Position numbers and translations under genes: made by a program
Assembly: GCA_025602915.1 (NCBI GenBank)
Contig: JAHLJZ010000038.1
Location: 62,001-126,000, forward strand
Reading direction: 5' to 3'
Source: Paraphysoderma sedebokerense
Lineage: Eukaryota > Blastocladiomycota > Physodermatomycetes > Physodermatales > Physodermataceae
DNA length: 64,000 nt
Shown: in pieces, positions 47,801 through 60,586 of the stretch
How positions within the stretch are numbered: position 1 is the first letter of the stretch
How the letters are laid out: each line of letters begins with the position of its first letter
Notes under the pieces: model-generated
What the model was told of the DNA's origin: nothing
Database searches by the model: none
Seen by the model: the letters and a program-made list of their open reading frames with translations, nothing else

Positions 47801-48144
47801 TCGAACTTGACAAAGTTAAGTCGGCCACCCCCTCTTCCATTTGGGGAGGACGGAGTGTGGGTCGTAAAGTAAACAACTTTTGCGAGGGACCCGCCAATCT
47901 ACGATCAACATCGTCAGCTATACGCACACTTAAACTCTTTTCCAAGGCTTTCGAGCACACAAAAGTATTTGGTCGATGATGTCGTGATGATAAAACTGTA
48001 CTTTATGTATAAGACGACAATTGAAGAAAACGAATGACCACTTACATCAACTGCAATATGTCCAATATCTTCATGCTGGTTAGGCAAAACTATATCTCGA
48101 GTTTCCCTGACTTCATCACTAACATGGGCTCCACTCAAATTCAT
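44826..48144 (-). CDS. PANK4-like pantothenate kinase / DUF89 phosphatase fusion
   Basis: Two-domain protein: an N-terminal eukaryotic type II pantothenate kinase and a C-terminal DUF89 metal-dependent phosphatase (4'-phosphopantetheine phosphatase in PANK4). Exons in transcript order: 48046-48144, 47662-47898, 47513-47600, 47340-47443, 47201-47278, 46870-47135, 46722-46804, 45992-46660, 45382-45671, 45076-45269, 44826-44982; 754 codons plus stop. Kinase blocks: [63 protein letters not shown]. Phosphatase blocks: [32 protein letters not shown] (metal site), [32 protein letters not shown]. Residues equivalent to PANK3 Glu138 (residue 135) and Arg207 (residue 197), lost in vertebrate PANK4, are kept here. 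Intron 8 is long (320 nt). Confidence 0.94.
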
Positions 48145-48734
48145 AACGGTACTAATATACTGCGAGTAAATAATTTAAATAGAATAGTGCGGCCGTAGCT
48201 TTGCCTGTGTCTGCGGCAAATATAAGAGCGGATCCGTATGACCTGAATGGAAGGTCGTGGTGATTACTAGTATCGGCAGTGGCTCTTTCGGAGAAGGTTC
48301 AACTTCTTGATGTAGTGGGATATCTTACTCCGTGAGTGACCCCGTCTGTGAAATAGTGCCTGGCCTTAGTCTTGTTGAAATTCAGTTTAAAAAAGGCGGG
48401 CGCGGTTTTGAGTTTCACAGTTAAAGCAGTGAACAGGAATTTCATTGAATGAACCAGGGTTGAAAATTGATTTATTTACGAGTGCCAAACAAAAATAAAA
48501 TTATTGCCATGAAGTGCATAATAAAAATGTTAAATAAACAAAAATGTAAGTGATCATCCATATTTACAAGTAATAAATTCATCTACCGGCAAATAAGCGG
48601 CCGAAACTATGTGGAAAAACAGTCAAACAAGTGCACTGGTCAGATACGAGTTATATACAGGGAGTTATAGTTTGTCTTCAACACTCTCGTTTTACTCAAA
48701 TTTACAGTTAGCATTCTATCAATGATCAGGGGTT
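48145..48734. other. Spacer, PANK4-like promoter / C2H2 factor 3' end
   Basis: 0.6 kb between two minus-strand genes. AT-rich toward 48480-48620 (C2H2 gene 3' flank) and more mixed toward the PANK4-like start. No gene seen. Confidence 0.55.
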
Positions 48735-50103
<1,369 letters not shown>

Positions 50104-52715
50104 AGTTATAGATAAATTGAGAGTGGAATCAGGTAAAGCAGGAAAGAGGAATTGATCCAATTCAGGTGAAGGAAGGGGCGACGACGACCGATGAGCGAGT
50201 CTGGCGACGTGGGATTGATGAGAAAAGGAAAGAAAAGTAGGTGAGCATTACGAGTGTTGCGATTGAGCATTATTAGCATATTAAGAGTGCAGGAAAGAGG
50301 GGAGGAAAGACAAGAGGATGAAGAAAAGAGGGATGAGTGCAGCAATTCCCATACCTGGAGTTTGGGAGTGTGTGTGTTGATGGATTGAGGGATCGGGGAG
50401 GTGGGGATGGACAGAGCGCTTCGCAGATGCAGAGAGGGGAGTTGGAGGAGAGTGTGGTGGAGGGAGACTGCGTCTGAGGGTAGCGACAGAGTGTCCTGAG
50501 ATGGAGAGTCTAAAGCGATGTAATTATGTACCCGAGGGGCAGATGTGGTCTGATGTGGTCTGATGTCGTCTGCTGTGGTCTGTGGGGAACGACCCGTGTG
50601 TTCGCTGTCTGACCGCCGACCTGTGTGAACTGGTGAATCCCGTGTGAACCACTGTCCTCGATACATGGATAATGGATGATGGCTGTGGGGACAGGGCCAG
50701 GGAATCCCTCGACGCCCCTCCCTACATCCAACGCCAATTCCCTCCGGAGAAAATGGAAATTGGGCTTACTTTATATGCGCTTCCGCTGAGGCTGGATATC
50801 AGCGATGGAACAAGTGGTGAATCTCAAGGGATCGTCACTTGGAATGGGAGGATGGCTCAGGTGATAGAGTGGGCCGCCTTTTGAATTCTTTAAAATGTAG
50901 CTTGCTAAAAGATGCCCCTTATGTCGCAAGCAAGGGGGTTACTGATTTTAGATACGGAGACCCTTCCCTTATAAATCCACTACTGAAGCACAGAGTAATA
51001 GGGGTATCCACGAGGGGGGCAGGGACCACACCGTAGTTGCCCGATCACAAAGAATATTACACCTCATCATGCGATGCGTCCCTCTTCCCAATCTATTATT
51101 TCGAATTTTACCCATTGTCCATGAGCACCCCCAATTTAAGGTCTATTATCTTAATTTACAAATACTCCCTCGTTTGACTTCCTCGGCCTCCGTTATGTGC
51201 CTGATCCGTTGACACCCCAACGCGATCCCAAGCCTCAAACGTTAAATTTTTATTACATCACGTTTAGATACAGAAGATGCATGTTTCAATCGATTGCTGT
51301 ACAATATGGCTTTACGAATATCACCTGATTGAAGCGAGCTCAAACTGTAAGGTTCGTTGAGCTTACTTACCGCACAACTAATGAATAGCTGAAAGTGAAC
51401 AAGAACAACCGCCCCAAACATGACAGCTAAAATTATTTTCCAGTTTGGAATTCTCCGACAATTCCTGCGGCCGTCTCAATTCCCAACACACTATTGGTTT
51501 CATTCCGAAATGAAATGAAATTACGGGCAAAATTCTGTACACCCGGTTAAACAGAACTGATGCATGGTCCCCCACTTTCCAATGGTTTCAAGTTGGGGAT
51601 ACAAGATAACCGGCAATTAACCTTCCATCACGCCTTCGTGCAACCGCAGCGGTCAAGGTCAGAGATGTTTCTTCATATAATGCACTTAAACACAACCATT
51701 AATATTCGAGGTCCCTCTTATTATTATGAATCCGTTTCATCCCAAGGATTTTCCCACGTTCTAAATTTCTTATCGGCAATTAACTGAAATTAATGTCCGA
51801 ATGCATGCGGTGGAGAATAATGTTGAGAAGGTATGGCATTTCGCTGCCTCCGCATCGCTCAAGATTTCCATCAGTGCATAGAATTCTTTCATTATAGTCT
51901 TAATTACCCACATTAATATTAACTAAAGCTAGCGCATTCCAGATAATCTCATGATGTATTGTAATTTCCGATATCCTTATTTCAATCAGAACCCCCACAA
52001 TTACCGATTCAGTGTTTAAAGAGTTATCATGACCAAATTCATTATCAATACTACAGATTATTTCCATGATGCGTTCAGTGTACTAAAGAGGCATATGCAG
52101 CGAGTAATTGTAATCTAGTCAGTTTTTTTCTTAAAAATTAATAGACATATTCATTATTCTTGATTCCACTTAAAAGTAATTTAAGCATTGCATTCATCGC
52201 TGCAAGATTTATCAGCAACTCTCATAAGGATGTGCGAACTGTCATTTACGACATGACTTCTGAGGCTAGTGACTGATTTTGATTGTCCATGATGATTATT
52301 GAGGATTTCTACAAAGATAATCTTGTGCTTCAAATTTTGCTTAGGCGGGGCGACTCAAATTTCAACAAGCACCATTCAAACTCTTATATAGACGACAGAA
52401 ATGCCGGCATCGTGAGTCACTCTCCTATTGACCCTTGGCTGTAGCTGGCGAAAACTGAGACTGGCATTCCACTGACGGAAGATGAAATAGATCCGAAAGT
52501 CACACGTATTTCTGCGGACTGGCTGAGACTGCGGCCTGTATTCATCAGAACAATACCGCACGCGACCTCATCAAATCACGATCGCATAACCTTTTGAACC
52601 AGAGTCTATGATGCATGTAGACTTTTTAGCAATCCTCTTCGATTTGAAAGTGTGCAATATAAATCAGGGTCTCCCTCCGACGAAGTTCGGCCAATAGCTC
52701 TTACTCTTTCTTGCG
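50104..52715. promoter_or_regulatory. 2.6 kb divergent regulatory region, C2H2 factor / Pcl cyclin
   Basis: The largest gene-free stretch in the window, between divergent starts of a transcription factor and a cyclin. The left part (50104-50660) looks like a long CT-rich 5' leader of the C2H2 gene and includes a four-copy 10 bp tandem repeat at 50541-50580. The middle (51040-52300) is AT-rich with no coding signal. An ACGCGA core (52560-52565), similar to MCB cell-cycle boxes, lies 151 bp upstream of the cyclin ATG. Confidence 0.5.
50541..50580 (+). repeat. Short tandem repeat, 4 x 10 bp
   Basis: Four imperfect copies of a TGATGTGGTC unit (first copy begins AG, third has TCGTC, fourth begins TGC). 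It sits in the putative 5' leader of the C2H2 gene. Confidence 0.75.
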
Positions 52716-54506
52716 ATGGAAATACAATATCCGGATGAATTGTTGCAAAGTTACTTCAACCTTCCAATCCCAGAATGCATGATAGGTAAGCCAACAGCAT
52801 TTCAAATTGCCATATGTTCTAAATTCAGTATTCATCACAGAATTTCTAACCGTAATTTCATTCATTTCAGAATTCATTATACAGAAGGCTTCGTCCGTAA
52901 TAAAATGCTCGCCACACCCAGGAAATCAGTCAATCCAAATTATGCCATCTCTACCTGACTTTATTCGACAACTTCTTCTTCGAGTTAAAGTTCAGAGTAC
53001 CGTTTTAGTTGGAGCCGCTGTTTATTTAGATCGCTTGAAACAGAAACTACCTCCTGGAGCCAAAGGTATGATTTGGGCCGCATGGATTCATAATTTTCTG
53101 GAGCTAATTAATTAACAATATATACTTTTTGACTAAAAACTATAGGAATGTATTGTACCACTCACAGGATATTTCTCGCTTCCTTAATTGTTGCATCGTA
53201 AGTACAGCAATTTTTATTAATTTCGTTTTGCAAGTGGTTAGTCGGCTATTCGCCCGTCCTGAGCCATTAGTTTGGAATCTACCCAAGTTATGAGTGAAAA
53301 CATGAATGACAGCTGACGCATGCTTATTGAATAACTTTAGGAAATACCTTTGTGATACAAGTTTAAAGAATAAGCATTGGGCAAAATATTCGTCACTTTC
53401 AGTTCAAGAAATTAATTTGATGGAGCGACAGCTTTTGGGGTTACTGGTATGTACCCAACCATTCCGCTGAAAATGACTCTCGAATGGAACAAGGTTTAAT
53501 CATTCCAATCTAGGAGTTTGAACTCGTTATTACGGAAACCAATATACGGAATATTTTGAACGATCATTGGAAGGAAGGAGGAACGATTGGAGCCTTGCCG
53601 AGATACACACCTTTAACTCCGACCTCCCCTGCCATGGACAGCCCCATTTCGCAGACAAGTTCAACTTCACCTATCACTATTCAACGGAGCCAGCATATGC
53701 TTACTCCGGAGCCGAGCCCACCATTCTTCAATACTCCGATTTTTGGAGCCACCTCGACCTATTCGAATCATTTACAACTGCAATGCGAATGCTTCCGACA
53801 AGTTCCGACCAATATGACCTCATCCTATACAGTTCCAGTACTGAAAATCCAGGATTCAAATAGTGACGCACCAAAGAGAGCAGAAGAATACGTCGACATC
53901 AACTTGACCTCACTGGATGAAGCAATCAAAAAGGAAGCCTCTATGCCTTCTTTTGAATCTTTAGTTTCGGCAGCCCCGACATTGCCTCACGAAGCACCGA
54001 AACACAAAGCGCATGTTATTCATATTCATAAGCATTATCCTCATCCTCAATACAGCCAAAGCACTGTTGCACCTAATCGGCTGCTTCAACCTTATCCGTC
54101 CCAACAATTCACTCGCCCCACCTTCAGACCGCGCACCACATCAGACGCATCCGAGGCGTCACTTTCATCCTCTGCTTCTTCCGCCACCTTATGCTTACAA
54201 GACGAATTCATTTTGAACAAAACCGACGACAAAATGCAGCATTCAATGGACGAATCATCTACCCGCCGCAACTCAATTAACTCTCTCAATAGTTCTCTGA
54301 ACCCAGAAACTTTGGCTTCGTCAGCCTGCACATTGCCTATGGAACACACGTTTCATTCTGGGAAAGAAAAACTTCAATTTTTAGGATCTGCAAATATCAT
54401 GACTCATACCCTGACGGGATCAAACTCTGAAAATAGTTTACTGCAGATGCCGTCGTTGAGCTTGAAAGAAGCTCATTATCAAGAATCTGGGTTCAGCATG
54501 TCTTGA
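52716..54506 (+). CDS. Pcl/Pho80-type cyclin
   Basis: Regulatory partner of a Pho85/CDK5-class kinase, as in the yeast Pcl1/Pcl2 G1 cyclins. Exons: 52716-52786, 52872-53065, 53146-53197, 53341-53446, 53514-54506; 471 codons plus stop. The cyclin box (about residues 35-160) shows PSLPDFIRQLLLRVKVQ, LVGAAVYLDRLKQKLPPGAK, CTTHRIFLASLIVASKYLCD, KHWAKYSSLSVQEINLMERQ and LLGLLEFELVITETNI, close to Pcl1-type cyclins. The long C-terminal tail is Ser/Pro/Thr-rich with many SP/TP sites (TPLTPTSPAMDSPIS), potential CDK substrates, and a His-rich patch. Start ATG at 52716 precedes a short first exon. Confidence 0.92.
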
Positions 54507-54691
54507 CACGATGTATATTATAATACCCTGTAAACATGATATTTGTAGATTTGTACATAGTAATAACACTGGTTTTCTTGAACTCTGATTTCACCAGTTG
54601 AAATTATACAGTGTGTGGCAACAGTCACATGTCACCATAACAAAGTGTCATACCGCCGCACCAAGACCAATCTCTCGGCAATTGAACAAGG

Positions 54692-55526
54692 ATGCGGACA
54701 TTTGAACTGCCAATCACATATCCGTTACATCTTTCAGAGTCGCCCACATCCCCGCTTATTCAGCCAGTTGTTGCTCCTATTCATATTGGATTATTTCGCG
54801 ATGTAACGAATGCGAAACAACTCAAAAATTACGTCATTCATTCTGGAACATTGGCCGAGAGCATTAACGAGGAAGAAAGGCTGATAGCGAAAAGGCTAGA
54901 AGGTCTAGTGTTTCTCAATGCAAACATGGTACTACCATTTTTGGAAATCATTTGTGCCGAGTTGTAACACTAATCCCGGTTATGATTGTTCGATGTAGAT
55001 CCTGGATCCGTTTCACTTGTTGACAGCAATATACAGAGCTCTTGTAGCTGAAAGGAATAACAAAATGAAAACCAGAAATGTTGGAAGTGAAATTATATAT
55101 TCTCTAAGTCCAGGAACGAACGTATATATCAGCTTCTTTTTATTTTGGCTCAAGTTTTTCCGCGTTGTGTTCGCGATTGCGTATTGATTAATGGCTTCTT
55201 CATAGGTCACTGATGGCTTCAAGAGGTTCGGTTTGAACGATACCACCAAGAATATTGTTGTTGTTAGAGTACTAGGTGGAACGCTAGAGAAGGCAGATGA
55301 GGACGTTCATAGTTTAGTGAACGGGGTGGAAATAGATTTAGAGTTGCTGGAAGGAATTCGTGATTTGACGCTCATCAAGAAGGTATTTTTAATTTATTAT
55401 TTAGTTTACACTTTGGTATCATTGACTTATTAATTTTTTTAGATATACAAAATTGAAGATGAGGTCTCACCAGAGGAGCTTAGTAAGATGATAGCTGAGG
55501 GTGTAGCATTGAAAGGGCTGTTGTAA
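54692..55526 (+). CDS. CGI121: EKC/KEOPS complex subunit Cgi121 (TPRKB)
   Basis: Small KEOPS subunit that binds the Bud32/PRPK kinase and tRNA, supporting t6A37 tRNA modification. Exons: 54692-54928, 54999-55121, 55206-55382, 55443-55526; 206 codons plus stop. Family features: VAPIHIGLFRDVTNAKQLKN, FLNANMILDPFHLLTAIYRAL (spliced), SEIIYSLSPGTNVTDGFKRF with the conserved LSP and phenylalanine-glycine turn, and NIVVVRVLGG. Its start lies 185 bp after the cyclin stop on the same strand. The C-terminal 28 residues come from a separate exon. Confidence 0.93.
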
Positions 55527-55994
55527 CATACGCAATATATCTTGTTTTGTATTAAATACTTTATTGTGAAACCTTGTTGTGGTGAGCACTCCATGTTCAA
55601 TGTTTAAGCAAGCGGCGGTTCAATGTTCCCTTGCACAAATCAATTTGAACGCATGCGCCCAATCCCATTGAGTTGTGCACGTCATTTCCTTGATGCAACG
55701 TGATGCAACTATGCAACAATCCGCCACGGAGAATCCGTCGATATTGCTTTGCCAAAATGGGACAGCGTCCGTGTCGTACTCTCACTCCTTCTCTGACTCT
55801 GGGACCGTCGGGGTTGAATATAAACTGTCTCGATAGAATAAGAATTTCTTACCTTTTCTTGCATTAGAGCAAGCTCCCTATCTTCCTGTCAGTAGTAACG
55901 GTTCGCTAACACTCTGCAGAAGGTCGCCGCCGCTCGTCCAACTGAAATCATTTGCAAACTTTATTTTCTGCTTCGCCAGTAAATGAGCTGAAAG
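55527..55994. promoter_or_regulatory. Spacer / YTH gene promoter
   Basis: 0.47 kb between Cgi121 and the YTH gene, same strand. It contains a near-perfect triple of a short motif (TGATGCAAC twice, then TATGCAAC) at 55691-55717. A TATA-like GAATATAAAC lies near 55815, about 180 bp before the YTH start. Confidence 0.45.
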
Positions 55995-57758
55995 ATGATG
56001 GTGTATCTCCCTCATACACAAAGAAATTTTCTGCCGCCTCAATCGCCACCACAGGGTACTCATCAAGATATGAACTTGGATTATACTCAATATTCCGAAT
56101 CTGCGGGTAACTTCATGCCTGGATTTACACCCACATTATGGCAATTCTGGCTCTAACCCTTGCTATCTAGTAGAACAACCCAGTGAAGAGAATTTAAAAC
56201 GTGATAAATCTTCGCAAAATATGTGGGCCGAAGAAGCTTCATTGCCAAGCCCACAGGCGTCGTCCTTGTTGAATCCCGACCCGAATGGGTTTCCGGTACC
56301 TCTATCATCCCCGGCATTGATCAAATCTAAAAAAGAGAGACCACTGCCTTTGATTGAAGTCGACTATTTTTCTCCCACCGGTCCTGACTTTCATTCAAAT
56401 TATTTTGATAACCTACCGGCAGGGAATGCTGGAACTGCTCCAATGCACGACCTGCCGAGTGAAGCACCAGTACCTCGAGCTCGTCTTCCATCGCTTCTCG
56501 ACGAATTACGCCATGATTCGGAGATTGTCCGTCCGACGATTCAGTCCTTACCTTCTCCGACACCCTCATTTACCTCCAGCCACAATGGGCTGTCTCCAAA
56601 TGCTACTCGCTTGGAGTTTCCCTCTCCACAGCATTCTGATTTATATGTTCCTGGTCATCAATCGCTCAGTTCTCCTCCTATCTCTCCGCAGTCAATCTAC
56701 TACAAGCCCTCAAATCCTTACTTGTCTCAGCCAATGGGAAGTCCCATGAACGTACAACCATCAATGGCCGGTACTCCGCACAGTTCAGTTGAATCTCCGT
56801 CACTTATTTATTACCTTGCCCCTCCACAAATGCAGATGGGTGAGCCCGAAATGATAGCAATGAATCACGCGTTTGCGAATATGATGATGACAAACAACCA
56901 AGGTGACTATGATCGATTGCGTATGATGCAGGGATTAAGTTAACATTGATTCTAACTATAGAACCGGCAAATATTGATGATGCCACGGTTCGGAACCAGC
57001 GTGTTGAAATGCCACAACTTAATTTCGGATCGAATCAGCAGAATGTATCTGTGGCAAGTACTCAGAACGGAGCGAATAATGTTGCAATGGGTACTCCCGG
57101 AATCAATCAAATAATTCAAGACGTGCGCACTAGATCAGCCAACTTTAATACCAGACCGGATTTCGCACGGTATTTCGTCATTAAATGTTACACGGAAGAT
57201 GATGTGTTCAAGAGTCTTAAGGTGCGTACACTAATAATAATGGCACAATATTTCTCAATTTATTCACGCCTGGTAATTATCGGATAGTATGGAATATGGA
57301 CATCGACAACATTTGGCAACAGACGTCTCGACAAGGCATTTCGGGAATCTCATATAGGTGGCCCGGTATACCTCTTTTTCAGCGTCAACGGTAGCGGCCA
57401 GTTTTGCGCAGTGGGGGAGATGAAGTCTGCAGTAGATTTTGGCCGCACCGCAAACATCTGGACGCAAGAATCAAACGGTATCTTCAACGTTGAATTTGCG
57501 ATCGTTAAAAATGTACCCAATGCAGTTTTGAGACATATCAAGTTAATGAATAACGATGGGAAATCGGTGACCTGCTCAAGGGATACCCAGGAGATTACAG
57601 ATAGACAGTGCGCTTGGGAAATGTTGAGAATATTTGAAGATTTTGAAGAAGAAAGTAGTTTATTGGATGATTTAGAATACTTTAAAAGACGCGCCAGAAG
57701 GAATGGACGGAGCGATGGACTGGAAAAAAAGAGAAATGGCGCGAGTCGACAAAGATAA
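55995..57758 (+). CDS. YTH-domain RNA-binding protein
   Basis: Predicted m6A-RNA reader-type protein. Exons: 55995-56106, 56171-56902, 56962-57221, 57288-57758; 524 codons plus stop. The first 340 residues are Ser/Pro/Gln/Met-rich and disordered, as in YTHDF proteins. The YTH domain (about residues 355-495) shows FNTRPDFARYFVIKCYTEDD, KYGIWTSTTFGNRRLDKAF, GPVYLFFSVNGSGQFCAVGE, VPNAVLRHIKLMNNDGKSVT and SRDTQEI. The first cage Trp (GIWTS) and second (NIWTQ) are kept. The third aromatic, W470 of YTHDF1, has no counterpart: the loop reads WTQESNGIF and is one residue shorter. A basic C-terminal tail (KRRARRNGRSD) follows. Introns 1 and 2 both show TCTAAC branch points. Confidence 0.92.
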
Positions 57759-57973
57759 AGATAGTGAATGAAGATGGAAAGGATAGTAGTGTAAATTTTG
57801 TATTTCAACCGACCGACCATTTGCCGAATTGCGGTCTTGTCTGCCTAGGAAATAGTTGACTATAGGAAGGGTCGGGAGTTTGTTAATTGGGGTAGTGCTC
57901 AGCACACCTCTGTATATACTTGATACGCATTCGGATTGTTCATTTAATAAATTTTTCATTTGTACAGACAGAT

Positions 57974-58613
57974 CTATATTTCCACTATCTCTTCATCCTC
58001 ATCCTTTACCTCAGTCTCCGAGTCTTTTTTGCTCTCCAGGTTCGCAGTATTGGCCCCTCGTGAAATAATATTCTCATTAGCTTGAGTAATGTCATTTAAG
58101 GCTGTTTGCCACTTTTTCAGCTTGTCTAAAGTAGCTATTATCGTCTGCCGTTGTTTCTGCGTTTTGGATTCGTGCTCTTGTATGTTCTGGGAAGTGAATC
58201 ACAAATATATAACAAAAATTGACGATAATAAAAAACGGTCATTAGTTCTGATGGATAATGGCCTTTCAAGCATAGTGAAGTTGTCTATAGTTGTAATTAC
58301 TTTATATATTCGGACCTCCTCCTTCTGCAGCTCCTCCTTCCTTATTTCTATCAACTGCGACCTTAAAGTCTGGTAAACTTCATTGAAATCTTCCAATGAC
58401 TTTGATATGGCACTTTCTACAATTCAAATAGAAAACAAAGAAAGAAGAAAAAAGTAAATGAGGTCAGACTAATTGATATTGTTATGGAGGGCGGGCCGAT
58501 GAAGTACCTCGTTCTGATCTGGTAGAATCTTGAGATATCACCCGCAAGATATCACTGATAGAGGAGGTTACAGTTGAGGAGAGTTGGTCGATATGCTGAT
58601 TTAATTGTGACAT
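57974..58613 (-). CDS. Small coiled-coil protein, 139 aa (unrecognised)
   Basis: Three exons in transcript order: 58508-58613, 58316-58416, 57974-58186; 139 codons plus stop, with matching phases and normal splice sites. The product is almost wholly helical: MSQLNQHIDQLSSTVTSSIS, LEDFNEVYQTLRSQLIEIRK, ESKTQKQRQTIIATLDKLKK, then an acidic tail (EVKDEDEEIVEI). Size and architecture recall small coiled-coil subunits of assemblies such as Mediator or BLOC-1, but I cannot assign one. It converges on YTH and diverges from DNAJC17, sharing a 190 bp promoter with it. Confidence 0.78.
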
Positions 58614-58803
58614 CAAGGATAGGGTTTGGAATATTAAGAACGGAGATACAGGATTCGGACGTTATGCACCAGCTTTCCAAGCAAAACTTTGCGCCAACTG
58701 ACCAAGTCCTCTGGTTAAACCAAAATCATACCCTTGTCCCGCTAGTTACCCAACATCGGCCCAGAATTATAAGGCCTCCAGGTACACTAATCATTAATTT
58801 ATT
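58614..58803. promoter_or_regulatory. Bidirectional promoter coiled-coil / DNAJC17
   Basis: 190 bp between divergent starts. No clear TATA box. Inferred from gene layout. Confidence 0.45.
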
Positions 58804-60376
58804 ATGTCGTCATCGTCGAACCCACTTAAAGACTTCGACACTTCGCTGGATTATTATGAGATTCTCGGAGTGGATACAACGGCTGATCTTGATGCTATCA
58901 AGAAAGCCTACAGGAAGACTGCGTTAAAATATCGTATGTTGAGCAATGATTTTTCCCCTCAAAATCTACTCAAGATCCACTTATCACTGTCGGAGTTTAA
59001 AGAAAGCTTTGGTCATTGGAATTCTCATTTCATCGAGTCTAACTGATCGAACTATTCTTGATTTTCCTTCACTTCGTTTTGCCTGTCCCAATACAATGTT
59101 ATAGACCCTGACAAGAATCCGTCCGCATCTGCTGCCGAAAAGTTTCATCTCCTCTCGCTAGCTCATGATCTTCTTACCACACCAGAAGCAAGAACCGCCT
59201 ACGATGCAATTATCAAATCACGCTATCAGCAGAAAATAAAGTTGGAAGCGATGAGTGCTGAAAAAAGAAAGATGAGAATGGATCTGGAAGCAAGGGAAGA
59301 AAGGGCAAAAAAAGTGAAGCTAGACGGAATGGAGAAAGGAAGACAGTTGGCGGAGGTTTGTTCCCGCTCTTCTTATGCTTTGTCAAGGCATTGTCGTTCA
59401 GACGCAAATAATCTATCTATTTCTATTAATATTTACTCATTAAAAACAATTTCGCTTTACGATTTGTTAGATAGAGCGACTGCGGCATGAAAATGCTGAA
59501 AGGTTGCGGAATCTTCGGTCGTCATTTGCCCAAAGAGTGGCAACCGCCAACTCGGCCGCTCCTTCATCGACTGCATCCGTCTCTGAATCAATATCGTTGG
59601 AAGACAGAACGATCAAAGTTCAATGGAAAACAAAGAAGACTCATTTCACAGAGGAATCTCTAAAAGAGGTGTTCAAAGATTTTGGCGTAGTTGAGAGTTG
59701 TTTAATCAGTATAAAAGAAAAAAGCAAGAAAGCAACTGGAATTATTGTCTTTGAGACGGTTACGGCTGCAGTATGTTGAAGTCTGCTCTTTTGAAAATGA
59801 TCTTTAAAATATTCTTATGCATCTTTTCCACCATAGAATTCTGTCGTTTCTCTTTTCAATACATCAAACCGCGTACCGATTTCCTTGAGTGCCTTCGAAA
59901 AAGTTTCGTGGGCCAAACAGGAACCGCAGAACCTAGGCACTTTGCTTGACATGGAGCAGAAACTCAATTTCCACAGTACAAATGCACACGCGGCGGACTC
60001 AGCACCGATAAGTCAAGCTTCAACAACAGCTCCTTCTCCGACGGTAACAAGCAATATTCAAAAGCCAACTCCATCATCTTCTATGCCAAGCTTTAGTTTT
60101 GGTGTCGGGGTAAGTCTATCACTTTGTCGTTGACGCTTCTTTATTCTCGCGCCAAATATGACATCTGATCTCTTTATATGTTCATTTGATATGGCGCCGC
60201 CTATTTCACCCAAGCAGACAACACCAAATCAATTCACTAGCACACAAGGAGGCACTTCTAGCAATTTATCAGATTATGAAACTATGACACTGCTAAAAAT
60301 GAAGCACAGGGCCGCTGAACGGGAGAGAATTATTAGGGAAATGGAGCAAATAGATGCAGAGGAGAATGAGTCATAA
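58804..60376 (+). CDS. DNAJC17: DNAJC17-type J-domain protein with RRM
   Basis: Spliceosome-associated co-chaperone (relatives: DNAJC17, yeast Cwc23). Exons: 58804-58933, 59105-59355, 59471-59770, 59837-60109, 60218-60376; 370 codons plus stop. The J domain spans about residues 15-80 ([20 protein letters not shown]; the HPD tripeptide is created exactly across intron 1, His at residue 44). A charged helix ([20 protein letters not shown]) follows, then an RRM ([36 protein letters not shown]), and a helical, acidic C-terminus ([13 protein letters not shown]). J domain plus RRM in this order identifies DNAJC17. Confidence 0.93.
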
Positions 60377-60586
60377 CATATAATATTGTAATATAACGAA
60401 GAAATTAAAACTATTGAGATTTTGTGAACCCTTCCAAATGTTAATAAATCCCAAATGTAGTGTAGCAGTTAATAGTGAGTAACTCCCTCCGATTTCAAGG
60501 CTGACTCATTCCCTGATTGCACGTGACGATAGCCTTTATATTTGGTCTTCGCTGATAATTTATGCTTATTCTCCTCAAACCAGAGA

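Noticed and set aside
50106-50666. 186-codon minus-strand frame upstream of the C2H2 factor
   Set aside because: Low-complexity Ser/His/Pro composition, not in frame with the zinc-finger exons by any good splice pair; more likely a 5' leader.
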